Below, piece after piece: positions 11,196 through 21,807 of a DNA stretch of 64,000 bases. The DNA lies in NCBI GenBank assembly GCA_933228675.1, contig OW121741.1:18589510-18653509 (forward strand), read 5' to 3'. This DNA comes from Stomorhina lunata (taxonomy: Eukaryota; Arthropoda; Insecta; Diptera; Rhiniidae). The notes beneath the pieces are model-generated. The model was not told where the DNA came from, searched no databases, and saw nothing but the letters and a program-made list of their open reading frames with translations. A program made the position numbers and the translations under genes. Every line of letters begins with the position of its first letter. The stretch's first letter is position 1.

Positions 11196-11978
11196 TTTTT
11201 CAATTATCTTATAAATTATCTTTCGCCTTAAAATGGATGAAATATTGAAATTTTGTGTATGATATATTATGTCGTTATGTGTAAATTAAACATTGTTCAA
11301 ATGTCCACCACTGTACCGATATTGCCATATGGCAACCTAAGGTCAAAAAAAGTTAAGAGCTTTTAACTGAAAAGTACATTCGTAAAATATTTGTAAATAA
11401 ATAAATGACGTAAAGGCTTTCAATCAAAATTGTTGTCCACCAAAACTTATACTATATAATCAAAGTACTTTGACAGAGAAGCTTTTAGCTTTAAAACCTG
11501 GAAAATATAAAAGCTTTTGCACATCAAAACTTTTTAATAAATTATTTTTTTATATAGTAGCTTTAAGCTCTTTACTACAAAAATATTGCATGAAAGCCAT
11601 TGTACGAAAAGCCTTTGTTCGAAAAGCTATATTCGACAAATATTTTTGCCAGAAAAGCTTTACCAATAAAAACGCTTCACCATAAGGTAATAGGGTATTA
11701 TAAGTTTGTCAATTATTTGGTAATTTTAAAACTTTTTATTAGACTCCATAAAAGTTATAACGGTTTAAACTTTATACTCAGAATTCACAGGATACGATTT
11801 AGACATGCACGTTTTGAATTTCTTGAACAAAAACAAATTTGTTTGCCTTAAAGCTTTTACAAAATAAATGAAGTTTTAGGGTCAAGCTTTTAGGTCTTTT
11901 ATATTTTATTTATAAGCAATAAAAACAGCTTTTCTTTTTTAGAATAATTGTATGATATAGACTCATTCATTAAAATAC
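11196..11978. other. AT-rich sequence at the start of the AAAGCTTTT domain
   Basis: Two forward frames overlap here (71 codons at 11,470-11,685 and 83 codons at 11,600-11,851). Neither gives a recognisable domain, and both contain AAGCTTT-derived words. From about 11,470 onward AAGCTTTT becomes frequent. I see no gene. Confidence 0.5.
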
Positions 11979-12335
11979 CCAAGCTTTCACATTGAAAAAC
12001 TTTTTCATAAATAAAATTTTAAATCCAAGCTGTTTATATTTGTCTGAATTTTCTTAGTAAAGCTTTTCATAAAGATTTGAGTAAAATACTATTAATTTGT
12101 ACTAAAGCTTTTCCATTTCTTTAGTTAAAAAAAAATCACCCTTCATGCTTAAAATAAAATACTTATGTTTTCATATTAAAAAGCTTTTTCGTAAATAAAA
12201 ATTTAAATCTAAGCTTTTTCTGTTCATCTAAATTTTCTTAATAAAACTTTTTATAAAGATTCAAGTTAAAGAATATTTATTTGTACTAAAGCTTTTCCTT
12301 TTCTAAAGTAAAAAAAATCTCCCTTCATGTTTTTA
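11979..12335 (+). repeat. 184-bp tandem duplication
   Basis: TTGTACTAAAGCTTTTCC occurs at 12,097 and again at 12,281, with matching order on both sides: AAGCTTT...TTTCATAAATAAAA, then AATTTTCTTA(G/A)TAAA, then CCCTTCATG. The two copies have diverged noticeably. They lie inside the AAAGCTTTT-rich domain. Confidence 0.85.
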
Positions 12336-12542
12336 AGCTATTTTTTTTACAAAATTCCTTAAAATACAAATTTTTAATTAAAATTTTATATAAAAGCTTT
12401 TTATCCTTATAAGAACTGTAACATAATTTTTGAAATGATTGATTCTCATTGAAAGTAAAGTTTCAGTTACTTAGGATTTTTCTGTTTGTAAGAAACTTTT
12501 TCGTAAAAAAGCTTTTTATAAAAATGTAAGTGCTAGATTTTG

Positions 12543-12722
12543 TATTTTTATTAATTAAATAAAAGCTTTTGCATTAAAGCTTTTCCATTTCTATGAATTT
12601 ATAAGAAATTTCCAAGCTTTTTAATTTATTGTTTATAAAATCAAATAAAAGCTTTTATATTAAAGCTTTTTCATTTCTATGAATTTACATGAAATTTGCA
12701 AGCTTTTAAGTTTATTATTTAC
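12543..12722 (+). repeat. 86-bp tandem duplication
   Basis: AAATAAAAGCTTTT begins at 12,557 and at 12,643, followed in both by ATTAAAGCTTTTCCATTTCT or its close variant, ATGAATTTA and CAAGCTTTT. Two diverged copies in the AAAGCTTTT-rich domain. Confidence 0.8.
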
Positions 12723-13379
12723 AGAATTTCTTAATTTTGAAGTTTTTTTTCATTTGTCTGCAATTTATTGAAATAAAGCTTTTTAAGTAGCTCTCGACTT
12801 CACGTTTATATATATTAAAGCTTATCCATTTCTAGGAAATCATAACAAAATTTCTTGGGTTAAGCTTTCTTTCTTCACTACAAAAGCTTTTATAAAGAAA
12901 GTAATATAAAAGCTTAATCTTAGAGGATTTCTGACATAATATATATAATTTAATTTTATTATTTATAAATGAATAATAATATTAATCAGAGCGTTATAGT
13001 ATTAAATTTAGTCCTTTTCCTATTTGTCTTCAATTTGTTTGTAGTTAAGCTTTTTAAAAAGCTTTCGTGTCCAAGATTTTGTATTTTAAAGCTTTTATAT
13101 TTCTAGAAAATTATAATAAATTTACTTCTGGTCAAACTTTGAGGTTTATTCTTTTCAAAATTCTTTAATGCAAAAGCTTTTAATTTAGAAGTAATACAAA
13201 AGCTTATTTTTTTTTTTTGTAAAATAATGACCAAATAAATTTTCTAAGTCTTTTGTCTGTAAAGTTTTTTAGAAAGCTCTCAACTTTGCCATTTTTTCAT
13301 TTCTAGGAGATTATACAAATTTCCTCTGCGCTAGCTTTATTTTCTTTCTTCTATTCTTTTAAAAATTTTGTAATGCAAA

Positions 13380-13810
13380 GCTTTTGAGTAAAAATTTGTA
13401 TTAAAGCTTTGTTTTCTTAGAGGAACAGTCCTTAGAGAAATTATGGTTATTTTCCTGTAAAGCTTTTTAAAAAGCTTTAGACTTTAAGGATTATGTATTT
13501 TTAAGCTTTTCCATTTCTAGAAGATTATAACGAATAAAAAATTTCCTCAAGTCTAGTTTTTGAGTCTATTATTTTCAAAAGCTTTAGAGTAAAAATTTGT
13601 ATTAAAGCTTAGTTTTCTTAGAGGAATTGTGACTTAAGTTGTTGGATAAATTATGACTTAAGTCCTTTTTATGTTTCTGTAAAGCTTTTTAAAAAACTTT
13701 AGACTTTAAGGATTATGTATTTTTCAGCTTTTCCATTTCTAGATGATTATAACAAATAACAGATTTTCTCTAGTCAAGCTTTTAAGTCTATAATTTTCAA
13801 AATTCTTAAA
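13380..13810 (+). repeat. About 200-bp tandem duplication
   Basis: GAGTAAAAATTTGTATTAAA starts at 13,386 and 13,587. Both are followed by GTTTTCTTAGAGGAA, then GTAAAGCTTTTTAAAA, GACTTTAAGGATTATGTATT and CTTTTCCATTTCTAG. A weaker third remnant begins near 13,800. The copies have diverged. Confidence 0.85.
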
Positions 13811-13929
13811 CTTAAAAGCTTTTTATTAAAAAGTGAAACAAATCTTTCTTACTTTAGAGGAGTTAATATTTAATTTGTTTAAGTTGCACTTAATTATCGC
13901 AGATAGATAGAGTAAAGTTCCAGTCCTTA

Positions 13930-14775
13930 AAGTTTTTTTCTATTTTTTTGCATTTTTTTTTGTATTAAAGCTTTTGTTTTAAAAAAATATTTCATTGTAT
14001 TAAGTTTTTTCAAAAAATGTCCAATTTCAAAGCTTTCAATTGGAAAATAATATAAAAGCTTTTAATTTTTGACTTATGAAAATTTAAGCTTTCAAATTTA
14101 AAGTTTATCTGAGGTAAAACTTTATATTAAAGCAAATAATCTATAATATAAAGATGTTGCACTTCTTTACATTGATTTGCCAAATGGTTGTTTTGAAAAG
14201 ACCCATAAAGTTTTTTTCTATTTTTTTTGCATTTTTTTTGTAGTAAAGCTTTTGTTTTCCAAAAATATTCCATTGTATTTAGTTTTTTCAAAAAATGTCC
14301 AATTTCAAAGCTTTCAATTGGAAAATAATATAAAAGCTTTTAATTTTTGACTTATGAAAATTTAAGCTTTCAAATTTAAAGTTTATCTGAGGTAAAACTT
14401 TATATTAAAGCAAATAATCTATAATATAAAGATGTTGCACTTCTTTACATTGATTTGCCAAATGGTCGTTTTGAAAAGACCCATAAAGTTTTTTTCTATT
14501 TTTTTTGCATTTTTTTTTTTGTAGTAAAGCTTTTGTTTTCCAAAAATTTTTCATTGTATTAAGTTTTTTTTCAAAAATGTCCAATTTCAAAGCTTTCAAT
14601 TGGAAAATAATATAAAAGCTTTTCATTTTTGACTTATGAAAATTTAAGCTTTCAAATTTAAAGTTTATCTGAGGTAAAACTTTATATTAAAGCAAATAAT
14701 CTATAATATAAAGATGTTACACTTCTTTACATTGATTTGCCAAATGGTCGTTTTGAAAAGTCCCATAAAGATAGT
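13930..14775 (+). repeat. 280-bp tandem repeat, three copies
   Basis: AAGATGTTGCACTTCTTTAC occurs at 14,151 and 14,429 and, with one change, at 14,711, giving periods of 278 and 282 bp. Copies are highly similar and differ mostly in the length of T-tracts. Each unit contains about four AAGCTTT sites. The reverse 73-codon frame at 14,405-14,626 is a by-product. This is a younger expansion than the neighbouring decayed duplications. Confidence 0.95.
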
Positions 14776-16261
14776 ATACCGCTTTTTTTACTATATTATA
14801 GAGTCTTTCATAGCATTTTTTTTTGTAATAAAGCTTTTGTTTTCCAAAAATATGTGTTGCTTGTGTTAATTTCTAAAGCTTTTAATTTCAAAGGAATTAT
14901 GACTTAATTTCCATAATTTACTCTCACTTTTGAAAACACTTCAAAGCCTTTCTCGTTTAAAACTTTTTCTTTGGCAAATTGTCTTAAATAAAATTTCAAA
15001 TTCACTTTCATTATAACAGATTACCAGGTAAAGCTTTTACTAAAGAAAAAAAAAAAAACGGTAGTTGTAAATCATTTTCATAAAGGTCATTTTTATTAAT
15101 GATCAGGAATTTTATGCGAGTCATGATGGTAAAAGCTTAAAGTCAAGAAAACACATTAACACATGAGATTTTAAAGGCAAAAAATGTGCAAATTTAAAAC
15201 CTTAAATTAAGAAGCTTTGAACGAAAAAAAGTTTAACAGGGAGAGAGAGGGACATGTTAAGCTGTAATAAAATCTTTTTGACCTTATGGGGGCGTTATTT
15301 ACGAAATCTGAAGCTAAAAATAATTTTAAATATTTTTTTTTTGGGTTTAAAAAAACACATACAGATGTTTTTAAAAGGTTTTACAGATTTTTGTTTTCTG
15401 AGCTTGAATAATGCAAGCAGTTAATGATGATGACTTGGCGAACAGATGGCTCTGGCGCTTGAAAAAACCCAAACAAGAAAAAATTGTAAACCCCAGAAAT
15501 GTTAAGGTCTTTCATTAAAGACTTCAAAAATAGTCAAATCAGCTTCTTATTACAAACATCACTTCAAAAAATAAGAAAAACAACAAAGAAACCTCTCATC
15601 TTGTTAAAACTTCTTAATTTTTTTTTGTATATGAAAAAAATTTCAAACTTTCACTTTTTCTTCTACTCTTTAACTAGATAAAGTTAAGAAATAATTTACA
15701 TTTTTTCAACTTTATTTTCTTAATTTGATTTTTGTCCAAAGTGTGAAAATGGTTTTGAAAATTTAAAATATTTTGTTATAACTTTTCGATAAGATTTGAA
15801 AAAGAAAACATCATTATTTTTGTAAAAGTTACCTAATGAAACCTAATGAAAGCTTTCATTTATAATTAACTTTCATTGGGTTTTAACACTCCAGAATTGT
15901 GATGTTTGAATCCAGAGATTCTGGTTTTTGTGGCTTTAAGCTCATTAATAGTAGGTGTATGTTTTTAAGTTTAAATTAGAAAAGCTATTAAGATATAATT
16001 AATTAAAAAAATTATTTCGTAACAAAATGTTAACATGTTTATTAGCTAATAACATTTTCATAATAACATTAATAACAACATTTAATAATATTTTCATAAT
16101 AACTTTAAAGTTTCTTAATATTTATATAAAAAGTTTCAATTTGAAAAAAAATCCTCAGGTTTTTAATTTATTATAAAAAAGCTTTTTTATGAAAAGTCAT
16201 CTTAGATGCAATATTATTGAAATATTATAGACATACAAAAAAATTAATATTTTTTTTTAGA
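14776..16261. other. AT-rich sequence without clear repeats
   Basis: About 1.5 kb. It contains a GAGAGAGAGGG tract near 15,240 and a patch of less AT-rich sequence at about 15,400-15,470 (GATGACTTGGCGAACAGATG, GCTCTGGCGCTTG). The patch has no long open frame and I do not recognise it. The 60-codon frame at 15,499-15,681 is poly-Lys/Phe and is probably chance. Short direct repeats occur near 15,835 (ACCTAATGAA twice) and 16,355-16,400. Confidence 0.45.
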
Positions 16262-17900
16262 CTAAAAAAACTGTCCCATGCCTAAAAAAATGATACATAA
16301 AGCTTTTGATTTAGATGTAAAAAGAGCTTTTTTAAGAATTTTAATATTTTTAGTTTAAGTCTTTCAGATTATTAACAAAACTTTCAGATTATTAACAAAA
16401 CAAGCTTTTAAAAATGATACCTCAAGCTTTTATTTCAGATATAAATAATGTTTTTTTTTTGAAAAAAAGCTTTTGATTAAAATATAAAAATAAGATTTTT
16501 CTGAGAATCTTAAGATTTCTAGATCAGATTTTTAAAATTATCAACAAAACTATTAATAAGCTTTAAAAAATGATACATAAAGCTTTTGAATTAGATATAA
16601 AGAAAAGCTTTTTTTAAAAAATTTTAAGATTTTTAGTTTTAATCTCTCAGATTATCAACAAAACTCTTAACAAGTTTTAAGAAATGATACCTAAAGCTTT
16701 TATTTTAGATATAAATAAAGCTTTTTTTGAAAAAAAAAGCTTTTGACTTAGATATAAAAATAAACTTTTTTTGAGAATTTTAAGATTTCTAGATCGGATT
16801 TTTGAGATAATCAACAAAACTATTAATAAGCTTTAAAAAACGATATATGAAGCTTTTGATTTAGATATGTATAAAAAAGCTTTTTTGGGAATTTTAAGAT
16901 TTTTAGTTTTAATCTTTCAGATTATCAACAAATCTCTTAACAAGCTTTAAGAAATTATACCTAAAGCTTTTATTTTAGATATAAATAGAATTTTTTTTAA
17001 AGCGTTTTATTAAGATATAAAAATAACCTTTTTCTGAGAATCTTAAGATTTCTAGATCAAATTTTTAAAATTATCAACAAAACTATTAATAAGCTTTAAA
17101 AAATGATACATAAAGCTTTTGAATTAGATATAAATAAAAGCTTTTTTTTAATTTTAAGATTTTTAGTTTTAATCTTTCAGATTATCAACAAAACTCTTTA
17201 ATAAATGATACTTTTATTTTAGATATAAATAAAGCTTTTTTTTGAAAAAGAGCTTTTGTTTTAGATATAAAAATAAGCTTCTTAAGAGAATTTAAAGATT
17301 TCTCGATCGGATTTTTTAGATAATCAAAAAAACTATTAATAAGCTTTAAAAAATGATATATGAAGCTTTTGATTTAGATATGAATAAAGCTTTTTTGAAA
17401 AAGAAAACTTTTTATGTATTTTTATATCAAATAAAAGCTTTTTTGAGATTTCTAATCAGGCTTTTGAGATTGTCAACAAAACTATTAAAAAGCTTAATAA
17501 AATGAAGCATAAAGCTTTTGATTTAGATATCAGAAAAGCTTTTTTAGAATTTTAAAATTTCTAGATCAGATCTTTGAGATTATAAACAAAACTATTAATG
17601 AGTTTAAAAAAATTATATAAAAAGCTTTTGATTTACATATCAATAAAGCTTTCTTGAAAAAAGCTTTTAATTTAGATGCAAAAATAAGCTATTATAAGAA
17701 TTTTAAAATTTCTAAATCAGATCTTTGAGATTAACAACAAAACATTTAAAAAGCTTTACCAAATGATACATAAAGCTTTTGATTAAGATATAAATAAAGC
17801 TTTTTTGAAAAAAAGATGCTAAAATAAGAATTTTAAGATTTCCAAATTAGATCTTTGAGATTAACAACAAATCTGTTAATAAGCTTTGAAAATAAAGACT
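16262..17900 (+). repeat. AAAGCTTTT-rich dimeric tandem repeat, about 130-bp half-units
   Basis: Two alternating half-units repeat. One carries GATTTCTAGATC(A/G)GATTTT near 16,513, 16,785, 17,046 and 17,296. The other carries TTTTAGTTTTAATCTTTCAG near 16,351, 16,636, 16,899 and 17,161. The dimer period is about 260-285 bp. From about 17,300 to 17,900 only the first type recurs, at 110-150 bp spacing. Shared words are ATCAACAAAACTATTAATAA and ATGATACATAAAGCTTTTGA. AAGCTTT occurs roughly every 50-60 bp. Heavily diverged, so old. Confidence 0.85.
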
Positions 17901-18006
17901 TTAAAGAACTTTTTTATATCACAAATGCCTAAAGCTTTTAAATAAGGTTGAAACATCTATCTTTTAAAAGTCATTTTGGATAACTTTATTTATTATTAAA
18001 GCTTTA

Positions 18007-18152
18007 ATAAGCCGAAGTGGTGATGTCAATTAGCCGCCATTAAACTGTGGTTTAACACCGTTCGACTATTTGCTATGGGGCGCCGCGGCGCGCCTTTAAA
18101 GACAAGAGCATTTGAAGGACACTCAAAAAATGCTCGAAAATTTAGTTTAAAA
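18007..18152 (+). pseudogene. Mariner/Tc1-superfamily transposase fragment, broken
   Basis: Reading from 18,007, the translation is ISRSGDVN*PP, then LNCGLTPFDYLLWGA up to 18,084. This matches the well-known C-terminal catalytic block of insect mariner-type DDE/D transposases, which run DVNWPPRS-CDLTPLDYFLWG; the DY/DF pair contributes the last catalytic acid. The stop at 18,031-18,033 is TAG in place of the usual TGG (Trp). After GGCGCC a short GC-rich insertion shifts the frame: FKDKS continues in another frame (about 18,095-18,109), and EHLKDTQKMLENLV (about 18,106-18,147) resumes the typical ELK-like helix in the first frame. No N-terminal part or transposon ends were found nearby. It is a dead remnant. 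Its GC content stands out from its surroundings. Confidence 0.85.
18085..18094. other. GC-only insertion GCGGCGCGCC in the transposase relic
   Basis: Together with the preceding GGCGCC this makes a 16-base run of only G and C inside very AT-rich DNA. Related transposases pass directly from the LWGA codons to the VKDK codons here, so these bases look inserted. It contains GGCGCGCC, a perfect palindrome. I cannot tell a natural insertion from an assembly or library artefact. Confidence 0.5.
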
Positions 18153-18179
18153 GTTTTTTGTTCGGATGTTTTATAAAGT

Positions 18180-19112
18180 TAAAAAGTTTTCTTCTTCATT
18201 TTTCTTAAATATTTTATCAAAAACTTTTCTATAGAAAATTTTTGTATCAAAAACTTTTCTATAGAAAATTTTTGCCTCAAAAACTTTTCTATAGAAAATT
18301 TTTGTCTCAAAAATTTTTCTATGGAAAATTTTGGTATCAAAAATTTTTCTATGGAAAATTTTTGTATCAAAATTTTTTCTATAGAAAATTTTTGTATCAA
18401 AAATTTTTCTTTAGAAAATTCTTTTTATCAAAAATTTTTCCATAGAAAATTTTTCTATCAAAAATTTTTCTATAGAAAATTTTTTTTATCAAAAACTTTT
18501 CTATAGAAAATTTTTTTTATCAAAAACTTTTCTATAGAAAATTTTTGTATCAAAAATTTTTCTATAGAAAATTATTATATAAAATATTTTTAGAATAGAA
18601 TAAAATTTTTATCGATAATTTTTCTTTAGAAAAAAATTTTTATAGAAAATTTTTCTATACAAAATTTTTTTTGAGAAAATTTTTCGATAGAAAAATATTT
18701 TTTGAAAATTTTCAAAGAAAAATATTTTTATCAAAAAATTTTCTATAAAAAATAATCTATATCGAAAAATTTTCCAAATAAAAATATTTTTATCAGAAAT
18801 TTTGCTGTAGAAAATTTTTTTATCAAAATTTTTTTATCAAAATTTTTCTATAGAAATTTTTTATCAAAAAGTTTTCAAAAAAAAATTTGTATTAAAATTT
18901 TTCTATAGAAAATTCCTTTATCAAAAATGTTCCTATAGAAAATTATTTTGTCACAAATTTTTCTACAGAAAAATATTCTTATCTAATATTTTTGTATAGA
19001 AAAATATTTTTGATCAAAAATTTTTCTTTAGAAAAAAGTTTTCATTGAAAATTTTTTTTTTGAGAAATATTTTTATCAAAAATTTTTCTATAAAAAATGT
19101 TTAGAAAATATC
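18180..19112 (+). repeat. 30-bp satellite with TTTTCTATAGAAAA dyad
   Basis: Units read TTTTGTATCAAAAAC then TTTTCTATAGAAAAT. Period is exactly 30 bp from about 18,210 to 18,570. To the right the same words continue with shifting spacing and T/A length changes up to about 19,112. The overlapping open frames on both strands here (for example 18,179-18,400 reverse and 18,242-18,445 forward) translate the period as IEKFL/KFFYR-type repeats and are not genes. Confidence 0.93.
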
Positions 19113-19489
19113 TAAAAAATATTTTTTTTTATATAAAATCTAAAATTGTTTAATATAAGAATTACATCTGTTTCAAAAAATATTCCCAAATTACGAAATT
19201 TACAAAAAGTCTTCGGCTTCTGGTGGTATGGGCTGCCTAAGCCTGCTTTTAAGTTAATCCCTTACATATTTTTAACCTTCTTTTACCCATTTTTATTACC
19301 TTGAAAGTAAAGCTTTCAATAGATTTTTATTAAGCATTAAAAAAGGAATTAATTGTTTAAAAGTTTAAAAAATAGGGCTTTTTAATATCAATCGATTGCG
19401 GTATAAATTTAGTACCAGAAAATGGTTTTTATCCCCCTACCCGGTTTAAGAGTTTTTTCCAAAAAGTATAAAACTCAATTTTTATATTC
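19113..19489. other. AT-rich sequence after the 30-bp satellite
   Basis: Contains a less AT-rich stretch at 19,205-19,262 (GTCTTCGGCTTCTGGTGGTA, TGGGCTGCCTAAGCCTGC) and CCCCCTACCCGG near 19,432. Neither belongs to a family I recognise. No gene seen. Confidence 0.4.
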
Positions 19490-19800
19490 ATTAGTAATAT
19501 AATTTTTTTTCAAGGGGGTTTTCAGTTCTAGTTTCTTTTCCTTTTAAGTTAGAGGTAATAATGTTACCATTTTTACCCTTTTTACCCCAGAAATGGTAAA
19601 ATTTTAAAAAATCTGTTTTTTTTTATAAATTATAAATTTTTTTATCAAAAATTTATAATATAATTTTGTTTCAAGGGCTTTTTCAAAAATTTGTTTTCCT
19701 TTCTCTTTTAAGTTAGAGGTAATAATGTTACCATTTGTACCCTTTTTACCCCAGAAATGTTAGAATTTTAAAAAATCTGTTTTTTTTACCAAAATTATGA
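19490..19800 (+). repeat. 163-bp tandem duplication
   Basis: AGTTAGAGGTAATAATGTTA begins at 19,548 and 19,711 and is followed in both by CCATTT(T/G)TACCC, TTTTTACCCCAGAAATG and a T-tract. The word GGTAATAATGTTACC is a near-palindrome. Two copies. Confidence 0.88.
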
Positions 19801-21807
19801 AAAATAAATAAAAGCTTTTATTAAACCTTGAACTTTGTTAACAACTTTAGTTTAATTTTAGGCGTAATTTTTTCTCAGCACATTCTACATTTTTCATTTT
19901 AACCTCAAAATTCTCACATTCTTTTTCTTTACAAAATAAATTCAAAATGTTCTTGAATATTATGTCATTTCATTATCATTATTCACTATTTTTATATGTT
20001 ATCTTACAACATTTGACATGTAAATGTAAATTAAGTAAATAAGGTTTTAAACTTTTTCTTGATGATGAATGAAATAAGAAAAAGTCATTATTCAGGGCTT
20101 GATTTTTATTAATTTTACAGTTAAACTCAACTTTTGCGACATCATATCATATCATAAAGTTTTACTAAAAAATTTTTTTATTATCACTTTTTTTTGTCTT
20201 CCACATTGAAAAAAAAAAGCCAGAAACGTGAAATATGAGACATTTTGAAAAATAAATAGTATAATTACATTTTTTTCTGTCTTCTGTGGTATTTTTTTTG
20301 TCACATATAAAATGAACTTATCTAAGCAGAAAACCCTGGAGTAGAACAATCATTTTGCTGTAGAACTTTATAAGAAATTCAACATTTTTCAAAGTTAAGA
20401 AATCTAGAAAATGACATTGACATTCAAGTAATTAAAGTGGAAAAAATGTACTATAAAAAAATTAACATTAACATGAAGTGCGAAAACAAATGAAGCAATT
20501 TTTAGATTATAAAAAAAATTAAAATCAGTTTTGAATAGAAAGAACATGGAACCAGACACATTCTAATGAGTTTTGAGGCCTAGGAACAGTTATATAAAAG
20601 CTTAATGATTTATAACAGTTATTACCGAAATGTTACAAAAAATAAGATAACGTTACTTTTGTAATGTTTTTTTTTCGCTAATGTCTTCAAAAATAAGGTA
20701 ATTAAAGCTTTTTGCTGAACATTAATTAAGCTTTGAAAAATCAGTCATAATCAGTTAATAAACTTTTTAAAATTTAAAAGCTCTAGTCAAAAATCTAATC
20801 AAAAGTCTGGTCATTAAATCGTTTACTATAATTTTTATCAATAAGTTTTATATCAATAAGTTTTACATTAAAGCTTTTACCTAAAATAATAAAAGCTTTT
20901 ACTTAAAATAATTAAAATCGAGCTCAAAGCTCTAGTCAGACCTTTATCAAATTATACTAAGCTTTTAAATAAGTTTGTATAGGTTAAGTACGCCAAAATA
21001 AAAAGCTTTTCTGAAAACTAAATTATTGTGTTCTTTAACTCTAAAAGCTTTTGTGTTTTTAAGCTAATAATCGAGTTTTATTCATAGCTTTAGTCATAAA
21101 TCTAATCACACGTCTAGTCACCTACTCTTTTACTTCAAATGTCATAACAAGCAATGAAAGCTTTTGGCAAAAACATATTTTTAAAAATAATTTTGAGTTT
21201 ACCTAAAAAAAACTTCCCGTTGATTTTGATTGAAGCTTAAATTTGATTATAAAAAGCTCTTTTTTTTGTAAAACACAAAACTTCTTTGTTTACCTAAAAA
21301 AACTTCAGTTTAATTTCGATGGAAGCTTAAATTTTATTATCAAAAGCTCTTTTTTTTTAATAACTAAAACATCTTTGTTTTTAGCTCTTTGAAAAGCTTT
21401 TTAAAGTATATTTTAGTTAGTTTCCCCAAAAGCTTTTAAAGTGCTTTTTATTGCCTAAATATTATTATTTATGATTATTTTTCTTGAAATATTGTACAGA
21501 AAAAATTTACCAAAAATTTCATTCCTTGATGAAGTTTGACAAAAGCTTTTAATTTAACATTTTTAGAAAATTAGGTTTTTAGAGTTCATGGAATATTGTT
21601 TAAAACAAATGAACTTGGAATCACTTTCGCGAAAGCTTAAATAAAGCCAGCTTATGATATTAGAAACACAAAAAGCTCTCTCTGACTTCTTAACATTAAA
21701 ACTACTTTGTTTTAACTCAAAGCTTTTCTAATTTAATGATTAATTTTGGTCCAACAAAAGCTTCAAAGTATATGCCAACTCAAGTCTAAGAAAAGCTTTT
21801 TGCTATA
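19801..21807. other. AT-rich sequence, AAAGCTTTT-rich from 20.6 kb
   Basis: The left half (19,801-20,600) has no clear period; its 65-codon reverse frame at 20,152-20,349 is not recognised. From about 20,600 AAAGCTTTT words reappear in number, as in 11.4-18.0 kb. A 90-bp duplication lies at 21,198-21,370. I see no gene. Confidence 0.5.
21198..21370 (+). repeat. 90-bp tandem duplication
   Basis: GTTTACCTAAAAAAA starts at 21,198 and 21,288. Both copies continue ACTTC, GATTTTGATTGAAGCTTAAA or its variant, then AAAAGCTCTTTTTTTT. Moderately diverged. Confidence 0.82.

Noticed and set aside
15400..15480. Less AT-rich patch as an exon or RNA gene
   Set aside because: Too short, without a convincing frame or fold that I could verify.
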